Below, piece after piece: positions 34,501 to 47,600 of a stretch of 64,000 nt of DNA. Each line of letters begins with the position of its first letter. Position 1 is the stretch's first letter. The position numbers and the translations under genes are program-made. Source of the stretch: Pithys albifrons albifrons (lineage: Eukaryota > Chordata > Aves > Passeriformes > Thamnophilidae); contig NC_092459.1 in NCBI RefSeq assembly GCF_047495875.1, positions 43,111,414 to 43,175,413 of the forward strand, given 5' to 3'. Under the pieces are notes generated by a model, which had not been told where the DNA came from, ran no database searches, and was given only the letters and a program-made list of their open reading frames with translations.

Positions 34501-37500
34501 CTGTACAGGTGTATAAACCTGACTGTAAAGGTATAATTTAAGAAAGATTCTAGGAACATAGAAGCCAGAGGGTAAAGACTGTTTATGATGTTTCTTAAAA
34601 TGAACACAAATAAATAAGGACATAATGTTTACATTTTTAATTCCCTGTATGTATGGTTACCTTTTTTTCATCTTTTGTTCAAGTTACCGGCACTGTTAGA
34701 AAGGTATTATGTGACACTTGGCTCTTTTTAAGGGACAGTTACCCAGGAGAGGTTTGGACTGGCTTTTGCTCGCTGGGTTTCACTGGTAAAAAGCAGTGAA
34801 TCCTTAAATTCCTTTTACATCAGTGAAGTATCAGCAAACATCCCAGTATGGAAGGTGGGGAAGTGCTCCTAATTACTTGAGCCCATCTGGTTGGAGAAAC
34901 TGGTGTCCAGGCTTTTCCTCAGATTATTCTGGATGTTCCTGGCTTAAAATGTAGGGGAGTTAACTCCTTGGGAGATAGGTAGAGGAAATTCCAGATCCCT
35001 ACTCCAGAAATGGCTCATCTCCTTGCAGAGCCGCTGTGGAACTGGCTGGAAGTTTCACAATCTGCACTATTATGGAAAACTGGCATTGAATTTGAGTTTT
35101 TCATAACATGCATAGCTGTGACATAGAGCAGGTCAGCAGCTTCTCTGCAAGCAGCTGAGTAACGCTTTGCAGTAGCAGTGTGGGACGAATAGGTGGAGGT
35201 TGAAACTCCTACAGCCACCCTTCCTGGTGGGAATCCTGTGGCCATGACTTTACTTACACATTTGGCAGCAGTGCTGCTGCTTCAGTAAGCTTCAAGAACT
35301 TTAATATCACTCTTCCTGTTGGGCTAGTGTAAGTGCTTGTGGAGATGCATGGCAAACTCAGCTGGGGAAATACCTGGGGGGTTTGTCAGATTTTTATCAT
35401 TTTTTGTATCAGAGAAACTCCATGATCCCCACAAATATGGGTGGGCAGTGTTGGCACCATAAAAGGGTGGCCAAGGATGCAAAGCAAGCAGCTCTTAGGG
35501 TGAGGTGAAGATACTGGAGGAAAGACCTGGAAGCTGCTGTAACAGAAATGTGAATGAAACTGTGGTCTGCTCTGGTGCAAAGTAGCAGAATACTGGTGTA
35601 CCCACCCTGAGCTTGGGATGGAGAGACAGTAAAAGTGACAGTGACTTTTCAAGAAAAATGGCTCATGAGGGTATTGGAATGGGTACAAGCATCTGAGCTC
35701 TTCTTGGAAGTGGAATGTTTCAGGAATTTTTGGATCGCACTTCAGTATTATACATTTGTTTTGTTTAGTGATTGCAGTTCAGTGGTGGCACTGAGATACA
35801 TTGACTGCAGTTTTTAGAAAGAACTATTTATAAACAAAAAAATCAGGGAATATTTGGTTCATGTAATAATGTGTTTCTTCTGCAGAACAGAAATTAGTAT
35901 ATTTACAGTGTATGTTCATAAAAATTTGAATGTATCTCTGGTAGATGGGTGAGAGCTTAGTGAAATTAGTTGATAATCTGAAAAGTATAACTCCTTAATT
36001 ATTTCATACATACGGTATTTCAACTTTGAAAATTAAATACATCAACACTGAGGTGATTTATCTGAGAGTATGTAGAATACTCTTGTTCTATTGTCAGTGC
36101 AGAAACCAAGAAAATCACACAGTTTCTGTTCCAAAGTTTTGATTAGGTGCTGGAATTACATTTTTTGGAAGGAGGGAAGCTGAAATGTTTGGGTTCACAT
36201 TGTTAGCAAGATAGGTTAGTATTTTCACCTCTTAGAATTGTGTAACAGGTAAAACCTGTGTGAATGTGTAATTTAATTTGGAGTGTATAAATTTGTCTAC
36301 AAAATCCAAGTAATATTCCATGACTACTATAGACCTTAGGCTCTGTTAGAAAACACTAATGTTGTTATTGCATTCATAAATGTGTAATTTTCATGAACAT
36401 AGCTGATACTGGCTTTCCCATCAAAGATAATCTGTTCCCAGAGAGGCCCACTATTAATTTTTTGTGGTAATTTATAGGCATGCAGCGTTGAGGGATTTTT
36501 TTCTTGATTGCTTTTGTTTTAGTGCCACTTGAGGCTACTTTAACATTTGTGTTATAACTTCCTCTGTTTACGACCATTTAAATATATGCACCAAAATATT
36601 CCCTGGGCTGAAATTGAGAATAAAAGTGATAGCCATTGTGTACTTTAAGGAGACTAGAATAACATCACCATGTATTTTTTTCAAAGTACAGGTGTCTTTA
36701 AAATCTCTTAATAGTGCACATGTGCTATAATTTAAAAAATGTTTTACTTAATTTTACAGCTGTGTTTTGCAAGGTAGGAATCAAAATCTTGGTTGGTTTT
36801 GTGGGCTATTTATAATATTACAATCTTAGGGGAAATAGAGGATTTTAAAAAGGCTCTGCTGACCACATGTGGTAATTTCTGAATCTTCTTAAACTCATTA
36901 TATTGGAAATACTAGAAATACATTAAAGTAGTATTATAGAACGTACCTAATAGACCCGAGCGGACTTGTGTAGACTGTGAATTAGACCCCCAACTACTTC
37001 CTGTATTTAACATAGATATATATATTGTTTTCTCACCCTGTTTAATTACCTGGCCTAAAACAGACAGATTACACATCTAGCGAATTAGCCATTTTTACGC
37101 TAAAGTGGAATAAGATCCAAGAATTATTTACAAACCTGTTTGCTACTGTCTTCCCTAGATATTAAATACAGTAGTACATCAGGTGAATGGCAGTTTAAGA
37201 GTTGATTCGACAGTGAACAAAACCTCATCGTTAATGTAATGAAACTATGACATCTCTTCTCTTCTTGTGACTATTACAGACCTGATGGGCCAAATTCTGC
37301 TTGATCTTCTCCTGCAAAGTGGTCCCACTGACCTGTGAAATGTATTCAATAAAATGGGCAGTATTGGAAGTGGATTTTAAGTCTCCTATATGAATGCTTT
37401 TACTGGAAGTATGTCGTTTACAGCATTTTGTTTTTGTAAGGCTGTCTGTCAGTGTGCATTTTGTGCTCAAAAACATGAGTGCTATATTATGATCTGAGTT

Positions 37501-39162
37501 ATTCCCTGTAGAGTGCCTAAAACATAGAGTAGTAAACAGGGTCTGGGTCCCTGCTGCTTAATTAAAAGTTGGCTAAAAGTGGTACAACTTGTCAAGTTCA
37601 TTCATACACATATTATGTATGTAACTTGTATATATTTTTCATAATATACTACTTTTTTGTACTGTGAACGTAATATTTAATGTCTTACCTAAATACACCT
37701 GACTACTCCTCTGCCAGAATGCTTTTATTCAAAGGTCTCAGGCTGATAATATTTCTTGGTTTTTTTCATCTTTCTGTTGAAAAATTGCTCATCCCCAAAT
37801 TAATTCCCTCACATGAGGAAAGAGTGGTAGAAGAAGTATGTGAATTGCTTCCAGTGTAGTAAAGTCTCCTCACTGTGGGTACAAGCAGGTTCTGTTGTAG
37901 GTGAATGAAGTTCATTTTTGCAATGAAAGCACCTTGAGATCTTGAACTGCTCTTCAGCCTTGTGCAGGGCCTTATATTTCTGGCAGCAGGGATGGAATGC
38001 AGTAGGCACTGGGAAAACTTTTTTAAAACTTTGTAACAGCAGTATTGCTGTTCATAGGGGGAAGGATTGGAATCCTCCTGGCAGGATCCTTCAGATCTGT
38101 CTTTTTTCCAGGTCTTTATATTAGGGATGTAGAGGTACTACTCAGATAAAAGGGAGAGCCCTGACTGGTGGGAAGGGTGAAGCAGCTGAACCTTCTGCTC
38201 AGGCACGAGAGGGTGGAAGTTTACAGATTTAGAGGCATAATAGTGCCCCCAAATATTTGTAAATGCAGTTAGCCAAAAAATATCCATTTCACCACAGCGG
38301 TTAATAGCTCTCCACTGCAGTGAATAAGTTCCCATTTGGCTGTTCCAAATCTGCTTTGTTTGTCTGCTTCATTATTTTGGAGGTCTGTGGGTCTGCGTGG
38401 TATGTGTTAATTAAAGAAAGCACATTACATTTGTAATAGCTGCTCTGTGAAAGTCAAAATCACATTTGTTTAATGTTTTAATGTAGCATGTTTTGCAGAA
38501 ACTGTTTAATGGGTGGGAAACGTAGGGTAGAAGTTAACCCTGTAAGGAATGTATGGTTTCTTGTGTAGGGGGTCTGTGTGGCTGTGGCATGCAGGCTGAT
38601 TTTAACTAACAGGGCATCCTGTTTGTTGTGTGTGGTTATGGTTTAGAAAGTATGGCAACCTGGAAAAAAGAGATGAAATTGGGTTTTAGAAGTGGTTTTG
38701 GTTGACTTCAGGAATTAGTGACAATTGTTAAAGATAGACATTACTTGAGTGTGATTGATCTGGATGTGAAGCAGTGCGTTAATAAATAAACTCTTAATTT
38801 TGATATTATAGACAACTTTGCCTGTCACTATTGACTTTACAGGACTAGTCACGAAGAGAAGGCTGGGACTGAACTGTAGATGATTAGAAAGCAAAAAATT
38901 TTGAAGATGATAACATTTCAAGGTGAAATTAATATTAAAGATTTCCAGGCAGAAATACAGTACATCTGAAGATAAAAGTTTTGCCTAGACCTACTGGAAT
39001 AGGATATTGTTAGTCTTAACTCATGTTTTTGTGAAAACTTAATGGAGCAGTAAATACCACATCTTTCACTGAAGGAGTGCTTAATTCTCCTGGACTATAG
39101 TTTGTTGTCAGCACTAAGAAAGTAGGCTATCAGAGTCTCCTCTTAACAATGCTTTCTCTTCA

Positions 39163-39232
39163 AGAATTAAAGAAGAATGAACAAAAGAATAAAAAAGAAG
39201 AATAAAAAAGAATTAAAAATAAAATTACTAAA
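39163..39232. repeat. A-rich simple repeat (AAGAATAAAAAAG-like)
   Basis: Imperfect repetition of AAGAAT/AAAAAAG units forms about 70 bases of nearly pure A with G and T. It is low-complexity sequence without coding potential. Confidence 0.75.
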
Positions 39233-41639
39233 CATTCCAAATTACGGTCTATCAGATTTGAAAATATTTGAAATTACTTAAATTCAAAACACTGATTGAA
39301 AAGGTTCCTTTAATTATGATCTATGTCTACATTGTCTTCAGTAATTATGAAAGACTTTGTAAAAAATAAAAATGCATATTTCTTGCATTTAATGACTGCA
39401 TAACATTTTTCAAGAACATAAATGCTTTTAAAATTAACCTACAGTCTGCTTTGAGCATCAAAATCTCTCTATGTTTAATAATGTAAGTGGCAGATCCAGT
39501 TTCCCCAAAGAATTTTTACATTAATCTTCATTAATTTATTTTAATTAAGCAATTACATATTCTAAATGGCCACTTAATTATTTTTGTAATTTTTTTTTTA
39601 TTGACAGTGATCATCAGTAGTTTATTGGAAAGTAATAGTGCATTCCATGCTGATGTAGGTTCATTGTTAATATTCACACAGATAGTACTTCTTTCTTGGA
39701 TGATCATTTTTTATCTGGTGACAGCTGTAAATGGACCAAGATTAGACTATTGAAATGGGTACAGTTGAAGCATTTGGCAAAAGAGGAACTATTTATAGTA
39801 TTCATTGTTTTACAGTGTAATCAATATTTAAGACTTCCTGTGATCTTCTACATATTAATATATTTTTTCATATGAGAGTCAGTGCATTTTTAAAAATTGT
39901 ATATTAAACAATAGTATGTTTTTATGGTTACAGTTTAATTTCCTTTTATCCATATGTTCATTGCAAGGGATCTAAACTGATACTGACCACAATATGTGTC
40001 ATGACACCTATTTTCTTGAGTGAGGTAATGTCATAAAATGATTGATTTTGTTGTGGTATTTTTTGCTTTAGAATGGTAAATATAATCTATTAGTTAAATC
40101 CTTAAAAATTGGTAAACCTTTGTTTCTGTTATCTCTCTCCGTCTGAAGTGCATTTTGAAAGTACAGTATGTTTTAGCTACAATTCAGGGACTAAATGTTA
40201 CTAAGACATGAAATGTTGAGCCAGGTGAAATCAGTGAAATAGTTGTCAAGAAGTTTCAATATGTGTGCACAATTTCCCTCAAGGGTTATTTTTCTGATCA
40301 TTTTATTTAGGAGCTTAAACCATACTTAAAAGAGAAAAACTTGATTAAGTAAATGAAAGGGGATTTTGTGTGTATAGACTGTCATTCAGCATACTTTTTT
40401 TGCTATCTTTGAGAATGCTTTGCAATCTTTAAAGTGCCCCCCAAACTAATTATATAACAGTATTATTTGCATGAACTTAATCATGCATGAATGTTCATCT
40501 AAATTTCTTGCAGCCCAGTCAGCAGGGTCTTCATTAAAGTTTAACTTTGCCATTTTGTGGACAAGTTTGAAATTCCTGGCATTTCAGGTCCAAAAGAGGA
40601 CTTAGCAGATAATTATTTATTGATGATATGTAAGAAAATAAAAATGTGTACTATCTATGACTTTCTTCACAAGAGTGAACGAGTAAAAAGTTTAGTCTGG
40701 GTTTTTTTGTTACCCTTTAAATTGAACGGTTTAACCAAGTTAATCTGAATTTATATGTCTTACAAGAACATTGTTCTTCTGGGCACATTCACATCTCATT
40801 GCCACATTTTTAAGGGTGAGGGACAAAAAAGCAAATTGTTTCCTTTTAATAAATCTGTATGTAAGTAAATTATCAAACAACAAGGGACATGCTACATACA
40901 GAAGAAAGACATTAATCCATGTTTCTTTTAAGTATTGGTTTGTTGAAAAATACCAATTACATTAATGTAAAATACTTAAAACATTTACATAACAAAATAC
41001 TTTTGTGTCAAAAGCAGATGTTCGGATTTTGAAATGTCAAGTTTCCATGAATTTTGATAAATATTATAAGGAGCTTTATGGTAACAATGTTGCTATTCAA
41101 ATGTTACTGTTAAACCTCACATTCAAGCATTAAGAGATTAAGCTGGAAGAATTAATTTAGATATTATGCAAAAAACCCCCACAATGAAATATGCATTATG
41201 AATATGTGATAATATAGGAAATACAAGATCTCTTTTTTGCATACAAGCCTTGTACAGCATTCATGCCTGTTTCAGGAAGCAGATTTAACAGTCCAAGTCA
41301 GTTTGGATTCTGCTGTGTAAAGTGATGGCAGAGAGTGATGCTGCTTGTCACAGTGGTTTTTATATTTGCTAGTCCCCCTCTGCATCAGTGCAGAGCAAAC
41401 CAGCCTATATAACTGTTCCCTAGAATGGGCCAAAAGTAAAGATCCTGAGCCTTAATTTTTCTGCTTGCTGATGAGATTTGCCAGTCAACTGTTGTCTTCT
41501 CTGCTGTGCTCCCACGTGGAGGAAAACCTCTGGTCTGGCGAGGAATGAACTGTGCTTTTTTTCTTCCACGGATGTTGCATTTATTGTGGGCTCAGTTGGT
41601 AACACCGAAGCAGGGCAGGTCGCTTCTGGAAGAGAAGCT

Positions 41640-41870
41640 GTGTGGGACTGCTGTGGTGATGGAGGGACTGCAGGATGCTGCTGAGAGTTTGGGTGGGCAG
41701 GCGGGTGTTTGGGGGTGCAGTACAGGGTGTTTGCCGCTGCTGGGGGTGCGGGTGCCATGGTGGTGCTGGGGCCTCCATAGCTGAGCCCTCCGCTCCCCCC
41801 CGCCTGGCTGGAGCTGGAGCGGGAGGAATTTGCCCCCTCCCGGCTCAGGTTGCAGGCCTGGACCGAACAG
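41640..41870. other. GC-rich patch inside LIN28B intron 2
   Basis: About 230 bases rich in G-runs (GGGTGGGCAGGCGGG, GGGGGTGC) stand out from AT-rich intron sequence, and frames on both strands are open for 65-112 codons. No protein similarity was recognised. It contains few CpG compared with the upstream islands. It could be a diverged repeat, an enhancer or chance. Confidence 0.4.
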
Positions 41871-42264
41871 GGAAGTGAGGGTCACAGCTATTCATTGCCT
41901 ATCACTTCCTCAGGCCATTTATAACCTGGTCCTCCCTGGGCAGCTGCCTGTGTCCCAAGGAAGTGACTGATATGAGAGATTCAAAGATTTTGTTCTTATT
42001 ACTGTCTTAATACAGTTTAAATGATTTGGGTTTTTTCCAAAGAGCTAATTTGGCACACAGCGCAGAACCGGAAAACCTAGTTAGTATCTTAGAGGATTGA
42101 AATAGTGATAGATCAAAACTAGCTGTGTGAGGGGCAGCACTGCTGGAACTGGATGCGTTTAGTGCTGCATGTGCCCCATGCCCATGGCAATAATGTGCCT
42201 CCGTGCCCTCCGCTGGAGCGCTGGCGCAGGACAGTGTGAACAATCCCTGGTCCCTGGGCTGGAG

Positions 42265-42563
42265 GACCAGAATCACAGTTGGAAGGGACCCACACAGATT
42301 GTCAAATCCAGCTCTTAGCCTCGCACAGGACATCCCCAAGAGACACACCATGTGCCCAAGAGCATTGTCCAAATGCTTCTGTAGCTCTGTCAGGCAAGGT
42401 GCTGTGGCCACTGCCCTGGGGAGCCTCTTCCAGTGCCCAACCACTTTCTGGTAAAGGACCTTTTTCTAATACCTAATCTAAACTTCCCCTGACACAGTTT
42501 CAGGCCATTTCCTCAGGTCCTGTCACTGGTCACCACAAAGAGATCAGGCGCTGACCTCTGGAT
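42265..42563 (-). mobile_element. CR1-type LINE 3' fragment, antisense to LIN28B
   Basis: Read on the + strand it is the reverse complement of a CR1 3' end. It begins with AGAATCACAGTTGGAAGGGACC (42270-42291), followed by TCAAATCCAGCTC, then GGGGAGCCTCTTCCAGTGCCCAACCACTTTCTGGTAAAG (about 42418-42456), then CTAATACCTAATCTAAACTTCCC, and ends near AGAGATCAGGCGCTGACC. This segment order is typical of avian CR1. It is 5'-truncated, with no reverse-transcriptase frame. The 145-codon - strand frame at 42007-42444 partly reads through it and is not a gene. Confidence 0.9.
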
Positions 42564-44586
42564 CAGAGGTGGATATTACATCAGCCATGACTAGCTTGCC
42601 ATCAGCCACAGGGCACACTGATACATAGTATAATGTGAATTAAAGAACTGACAAGCAAACTTTTCCCTGGAGCTTGGCTGCTGTTTAGGCCAGCATTCAG
42701 CACCTTGGCAGCACCCATCTGTGTGGCGGTGTTGAAGAGGCCAAGCCAGGGTTCCCTCCATGCCGTGCACTTCTCTCCCTGGCACACAGAGGTGCTGCCC
42801 ATCAAGATGGCAGTGGGGTGGACCCCAGCAATAAAAACGACTTGAAAAGATGTGCATATAACTCTTGAACTAAGGCAAGCCTTTTGTTTTCTTGATTGAT
42901 GCTCAGAGGAAGAAGAATACTGGATGGAGAATTAAATGCGGGTATGATAGGAAGTTGGACATTTAGTGATTTTTCATAGACCTCTCAGGTAAATTGCTAG
43001 GCTTGCCCTCCTAATGGTCAAGGAAATCATGTCACTAAATAACACACAGTGTTGAAGCAGTTATGTTTACAGAAATATTTGAAATTGGAAAGGAAATGCA
43101 TTTTTACTAATAACAAATTATTTTTGTTGAACTTTTTAGAACTTTTCAGTGGTGTTTTCTCACAGCTTAGAATTCCTTTTTAACTTCTGAGTGCTGTAAT
43201 GTGACAGCACACAACTTTTGAAAAATATTCAGCAGAATTATCTACTTCTGTTTATTTGGAAGGACAGCATAATCCTTCACGCTAAAAAGTCTTTCAGAAA
43301 GATTAATGATTGTAGGATTCCAATCTTGCAAACACTTATTCTTTAAAGTAAGGCCTGTTCATGTAAATAAAGGTTTCAAGATTAGGACCTTAAATATGTA
43401 GCTTTTATAACTGTTCACCCCCTAAAAATGAGTCTTCTGCTTTGGTCTATCCTTGGGCAAACTCCTGCATGGACATGATGGGATTTTTTTATCCTTGTGT
43501 TAAAACTGTAGCTTTGCTACTTAAAATACTTTTTTGAGAAAAAGATTGATGGCCTACGAGATTCTTTTCTTTATAAAAACACAAAAAGTGGTGCATATAG
43601 ATAGACTTTATATACTATAGATGAAATATACATTTTTCTCTTTGTAACAGTTCTGCTGTAAAAGATATAAGCAATCTTTCCCAAAGCAGGTTGCAATATA
43701 TTGATTTTTCCATCTCTGTGGGTGAGTTGTGTAAAACTTCTACAAGTTTTCTGGCTGTAGTTAGTAACAGTGTAATTTAAACCTGTGTTTTTTACATTTC
43801 TAAATACAAAATGTACTTCTAGGCTATGAATAGTGTGTAATGATTCACCCCTCTGGGACAGTCTCTCCTATGGAATGAGTTTGGTGTAACACTATTAAAT
43901 ATGATACATTTATTATGTCAGTTGCTCCTTCTAGCTTGCTGAAATCTCATGATTTTTTCTGATAACCTTTTAACTTGCAAACTGGTTTTTTAGATGCATA
44001 TGACAGGAATTTGTACAGACAGAAACCCAAGGTTGCTTCGGTTGATTCAAAATAGTGCAGGGATTAAAGGCTGCTTTACTTTTATCACTAACTTCAAATA
44101 GGTGACATAGGCAGAAGTATTTCACATTTCAAGTATGGAGAATGTTATTTTTCTACTGTTTTTATTAATTAATTAATGTGTGCCATGCATTCACGTATTT
44201 GTAGTTAAACTGGGTTGTTCTACAAAATGCAGGTTTTTTTACTATACATGTCAGATAATTGGTATATTTAGATGTTTGCTTTGGGATTGGACACTTATTT
44301 TAACCTTTCTATGGTAAACTCTTTGTCTGTTTTTAAGGTTAATGTTGAATGTTGCTTTTACCATCCCAAATGGGAGAAAAGCTTTTCACAAATCACAAAT
44401 CTTGGAGAGCTCAGTGATTATCAGTCCATACACCAGTGCATAAGTATATTTGGTTGATACATGTTAAACTTTTAATTGCTATTTTTAAACTAAGTAAGCA
44501 TTGCTATTAGTCTTGATGAAAAAAACTGTTTGCTGAAGATAATTCATGGTAGACTTTGGGGGTTGATTTGGTTATGTTTTTGTTTG

Positions 44587-44640
44587 GTGGGGGGGGGTTG
44601 TTTTGGTTTTGTGTTGGCTTGTTTGTTTTTGTTTTCTTCT
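44587..44640. repeat. G-run plus T/G-rich low-complexity stretch
   Basis: A run of ten G at about 44589-44598 is followed by TTGTTTTGGTTTTG-type units. It is simple sequence only. Confidence 0.65.
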
Positions 44641-47600
44641 CCTGGATGAAATATTTGCTTGTTACAACCCTGCAGTTTCAATAATGTCTTAAGCCACCTG
44701 ACTGTGTAGCCTTTGCTAGAAGAGGCAATCCTTCCCACCCATTTCTCCACCCTGACCTCATGTTCCTGCCTGGACTCCCATGTCAGTTCCACTGCTTTGT
44801 ACTGCAGAAGGGGTTAAAATACTTGGCTGTTTGAGCTGAAAACTAGTAATTTATTTTGGGTGTTTGAATTTCATTTCTATCATCAAACACACAGGACTTT
44901 GGATTTGCTACATGAAAAGTTGAGCTAATTTGAAGCAAACAGTAGAAGCATGCAGCCTGGGCAAATGCAGACTACACCACTGCATTTGTTATCAGGACAG
45001 TGGTGGAGTGTAATTTTTGAGGAACTGAGGCAAAATAAAATGGGAGGTCTTGTTGCCTGAACTTCTTGTTGCTCTCATTGATTTAGTTTCCTAGCTTGGA
45101 AAAAATGGCAGAGCGAGATTTTGCACAGCTGCATCTCACAGAAACTCCCATTTTCATTGGCATATGCTCATCATGACTGCACCTTTTATCAGTGCTAGGC
45201 TTGGTCTGGCATTCATTTCCTTAGAAAGAGAATTTAACAGTCCAATCCTGCAGATAGTGGATGTGTCTATTTCTGTAACTTTTTTAAAAATAAAAATATT
45301 TGAGAGTCAGTTCCTGTTGGTGACATTTAATTTGTGAGTGCATTTTTGGTGTGTAATTAGCAGGTATAATTGTGTTGTCTCCTTTCCTAGGCACACTTTT
45401 TCCTTAATGGTGCAGGACGATCAAGTTAAGCTCGCTGGAAGAGTCTCTGTGATTTAAATGTTCTTAATAGACTCAGTGTAATGTCTATTAGCTGATACCA
45501 GTGGCTACTTCGACTGAGGTTCAGGGACAGCTGATGCTACAAATAAGCCATAAACAGCTTCTCTTCTGGTGCTTCAAAGCATGCTGTAGCAGTAGTTTTT
45601 ATTTTTCTTTGAAGAACATTTGAAAAATACTCTCATGGAAATAAACCACTGAATTGTCCTGAATGAACTTTAAAATATTTTTAAAGAAATACTTTTCACA
45701 TGCATGCATATGTTTGTCCTTTGTGATATTAGTTCAGTGCTGCAAAGCACTGGTTACCTCTGCCATACCTACAGAGTCACTTGGATTTCATTGGACTTGG
45801 CTGATGATGAGTGAAGTCCGGAACTGAGCTCTGTGCAGGACTCCCTTTGTGTGACAAATTGCAGGACAGGCTCTCTATTTGTCTGGGAGCAAGTAGGACT
45901 GAATTCTGTCTCTGTGGGGACAATGAAATGATGCTGCATGCTGCATACACATAACCTTGGCAAATTTAGTAGATACATTAAAATGTTGAGGTCTGGTTGC
46001 TGCTAAAATAACATGAAGTCAGAAGGATGTTGTATTTAATAAAGAGCAAGAGTGATTGTCTTCAGATCATTTACTGACCCAAGTTGTCGTGTGACTGGCT
46101 AAGGTGCACTATACAGTAGATACAGTGCAGTGCTACTGACTGTGTGTTAGTGTTCACCCCTCTCCCTGAGGGCTGTTTCGTGAGGAGGTAATACAGATGT
46201 AAATAAATTGAAGGAGCCTTTATTTATATACATGTATTCTTTGATATATATGAATATATACATAGAATTTCTGTTGGGCTGAGTGGCCTTGGGCAGCTGG
46301 GATGGGTAGAGTAGTGGTGCTGTTTTTAATTGAGCAGAATGTATGTCCTGAAATGTTAGGAAATACTTCTCTTACACAGAGAGATTGTCACTAATGAATG
46401 GAGTCTGTCCAGTAGCAAATCTCTGTGTTTAATAGCATTTGATCAGGATCCTCACTCCAAGGTTGTCTTTCATATATAAAATTATAGGTAGTTTGAATTT
46501 TTAGCTTCTTTTCTTGTAAATGCATGTAGGTATTTATTTTAGGAAGAAAAATTGCTAAGCTAAAAAAACCCCTCTGTTTAAGTGCAACATGAAGCTGAGG
46601 AGATCATTACACTTTCCAGTAACCATTTTTTTGCATAGATTAATGATTGATTAAAGTAATTCAGCACTTTATCTTGCAGACAATAATTTGTGTGCATTGT
46701 GCACTGATGTTACATACACAGTCTAAGTGAATCACAACTGGACACAGTTGCTGTAATAAAAGACTGACCAAAGTAGGTATGGATGTTTCTGGCACACAGA
46801 TAAGAATAAGGAGGATATCAGTACTGAGTATATTGCAACAAATTGAATTATTTTCCACATTATTCTAGCAAAGACTGAGTTAAGTGAGTAAGATACCATT
46901 TATCTTTATTTGTAGCTTGTTCTTCAAGTCATTATTGATTTCCAAATTTCAGATAGTTATAATAAATTACCAGGGGGACATGAACAGTAAGCGATTTGTC
47001 TTTTTTTCAGGGCTTGGGGAAGGGTATGTTGCAAAGAAATAGAAAATTTAATGTAAGAAGGAATAAGATGCATGTGAGAACACTTGTAAAGGGAGTATCA
47101 GTTGTGCAAGTAATGTTTGAAAAACTATTTTAAAATGCAAATTTATTTTGCATTTAATGGTATTTGCATAGCACAGAATTTTCTTTATTTTTCAAAATGA
47201 AACAATGTTTGCCTTCTCTGAGCAAAAATATATAAATCAGTAATTTCCAAAGGAAACTTAATAAACTTATTTTCTGTCCCATCAGCTTAGCATTTGTGTC
47301 AGCATTTTACAATAAACTATAGATTTCTTTACAGATAGGGCATAACATACAGTCAATAAATAGTTTCAGAATTACCCCTGGAAATTTGGGGATGTTGGCC
47401 AAGGAAGAATTTTTCTTTAACATCTTTTTTTTTTAAGTTCTCAAGTAGTGATAAGGCAACACTATTTCATGAGAGCTAAGATAAATGCATTTGTGCACTG
47501 TAGGCATTTCTGCTGGCTTTCCTTCATCTTCTGCGGTGCCCCTCCTCCATTTTGTTTTCCTTTTTCACATGTTTTCTGCTTGTGCTCTCTCTTGACCTCA

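Noticed and set aside
42007..42444. 145-codon - strand ORF
   Set aside because: It runs partly through the CR1 fragment and its flank and is not a reverse-transcriptase or other known protein.
46340..46430. CR1-like block (TTAGGAAATACTTCTCTTACACAG...)
   Set aside because: It resembles the CR1 segment around TTAGGAAG...CTTTACAC, but flanking CR1 blocks are absent. It may be a very old relic; not strong enough to annotate without a repeat search.
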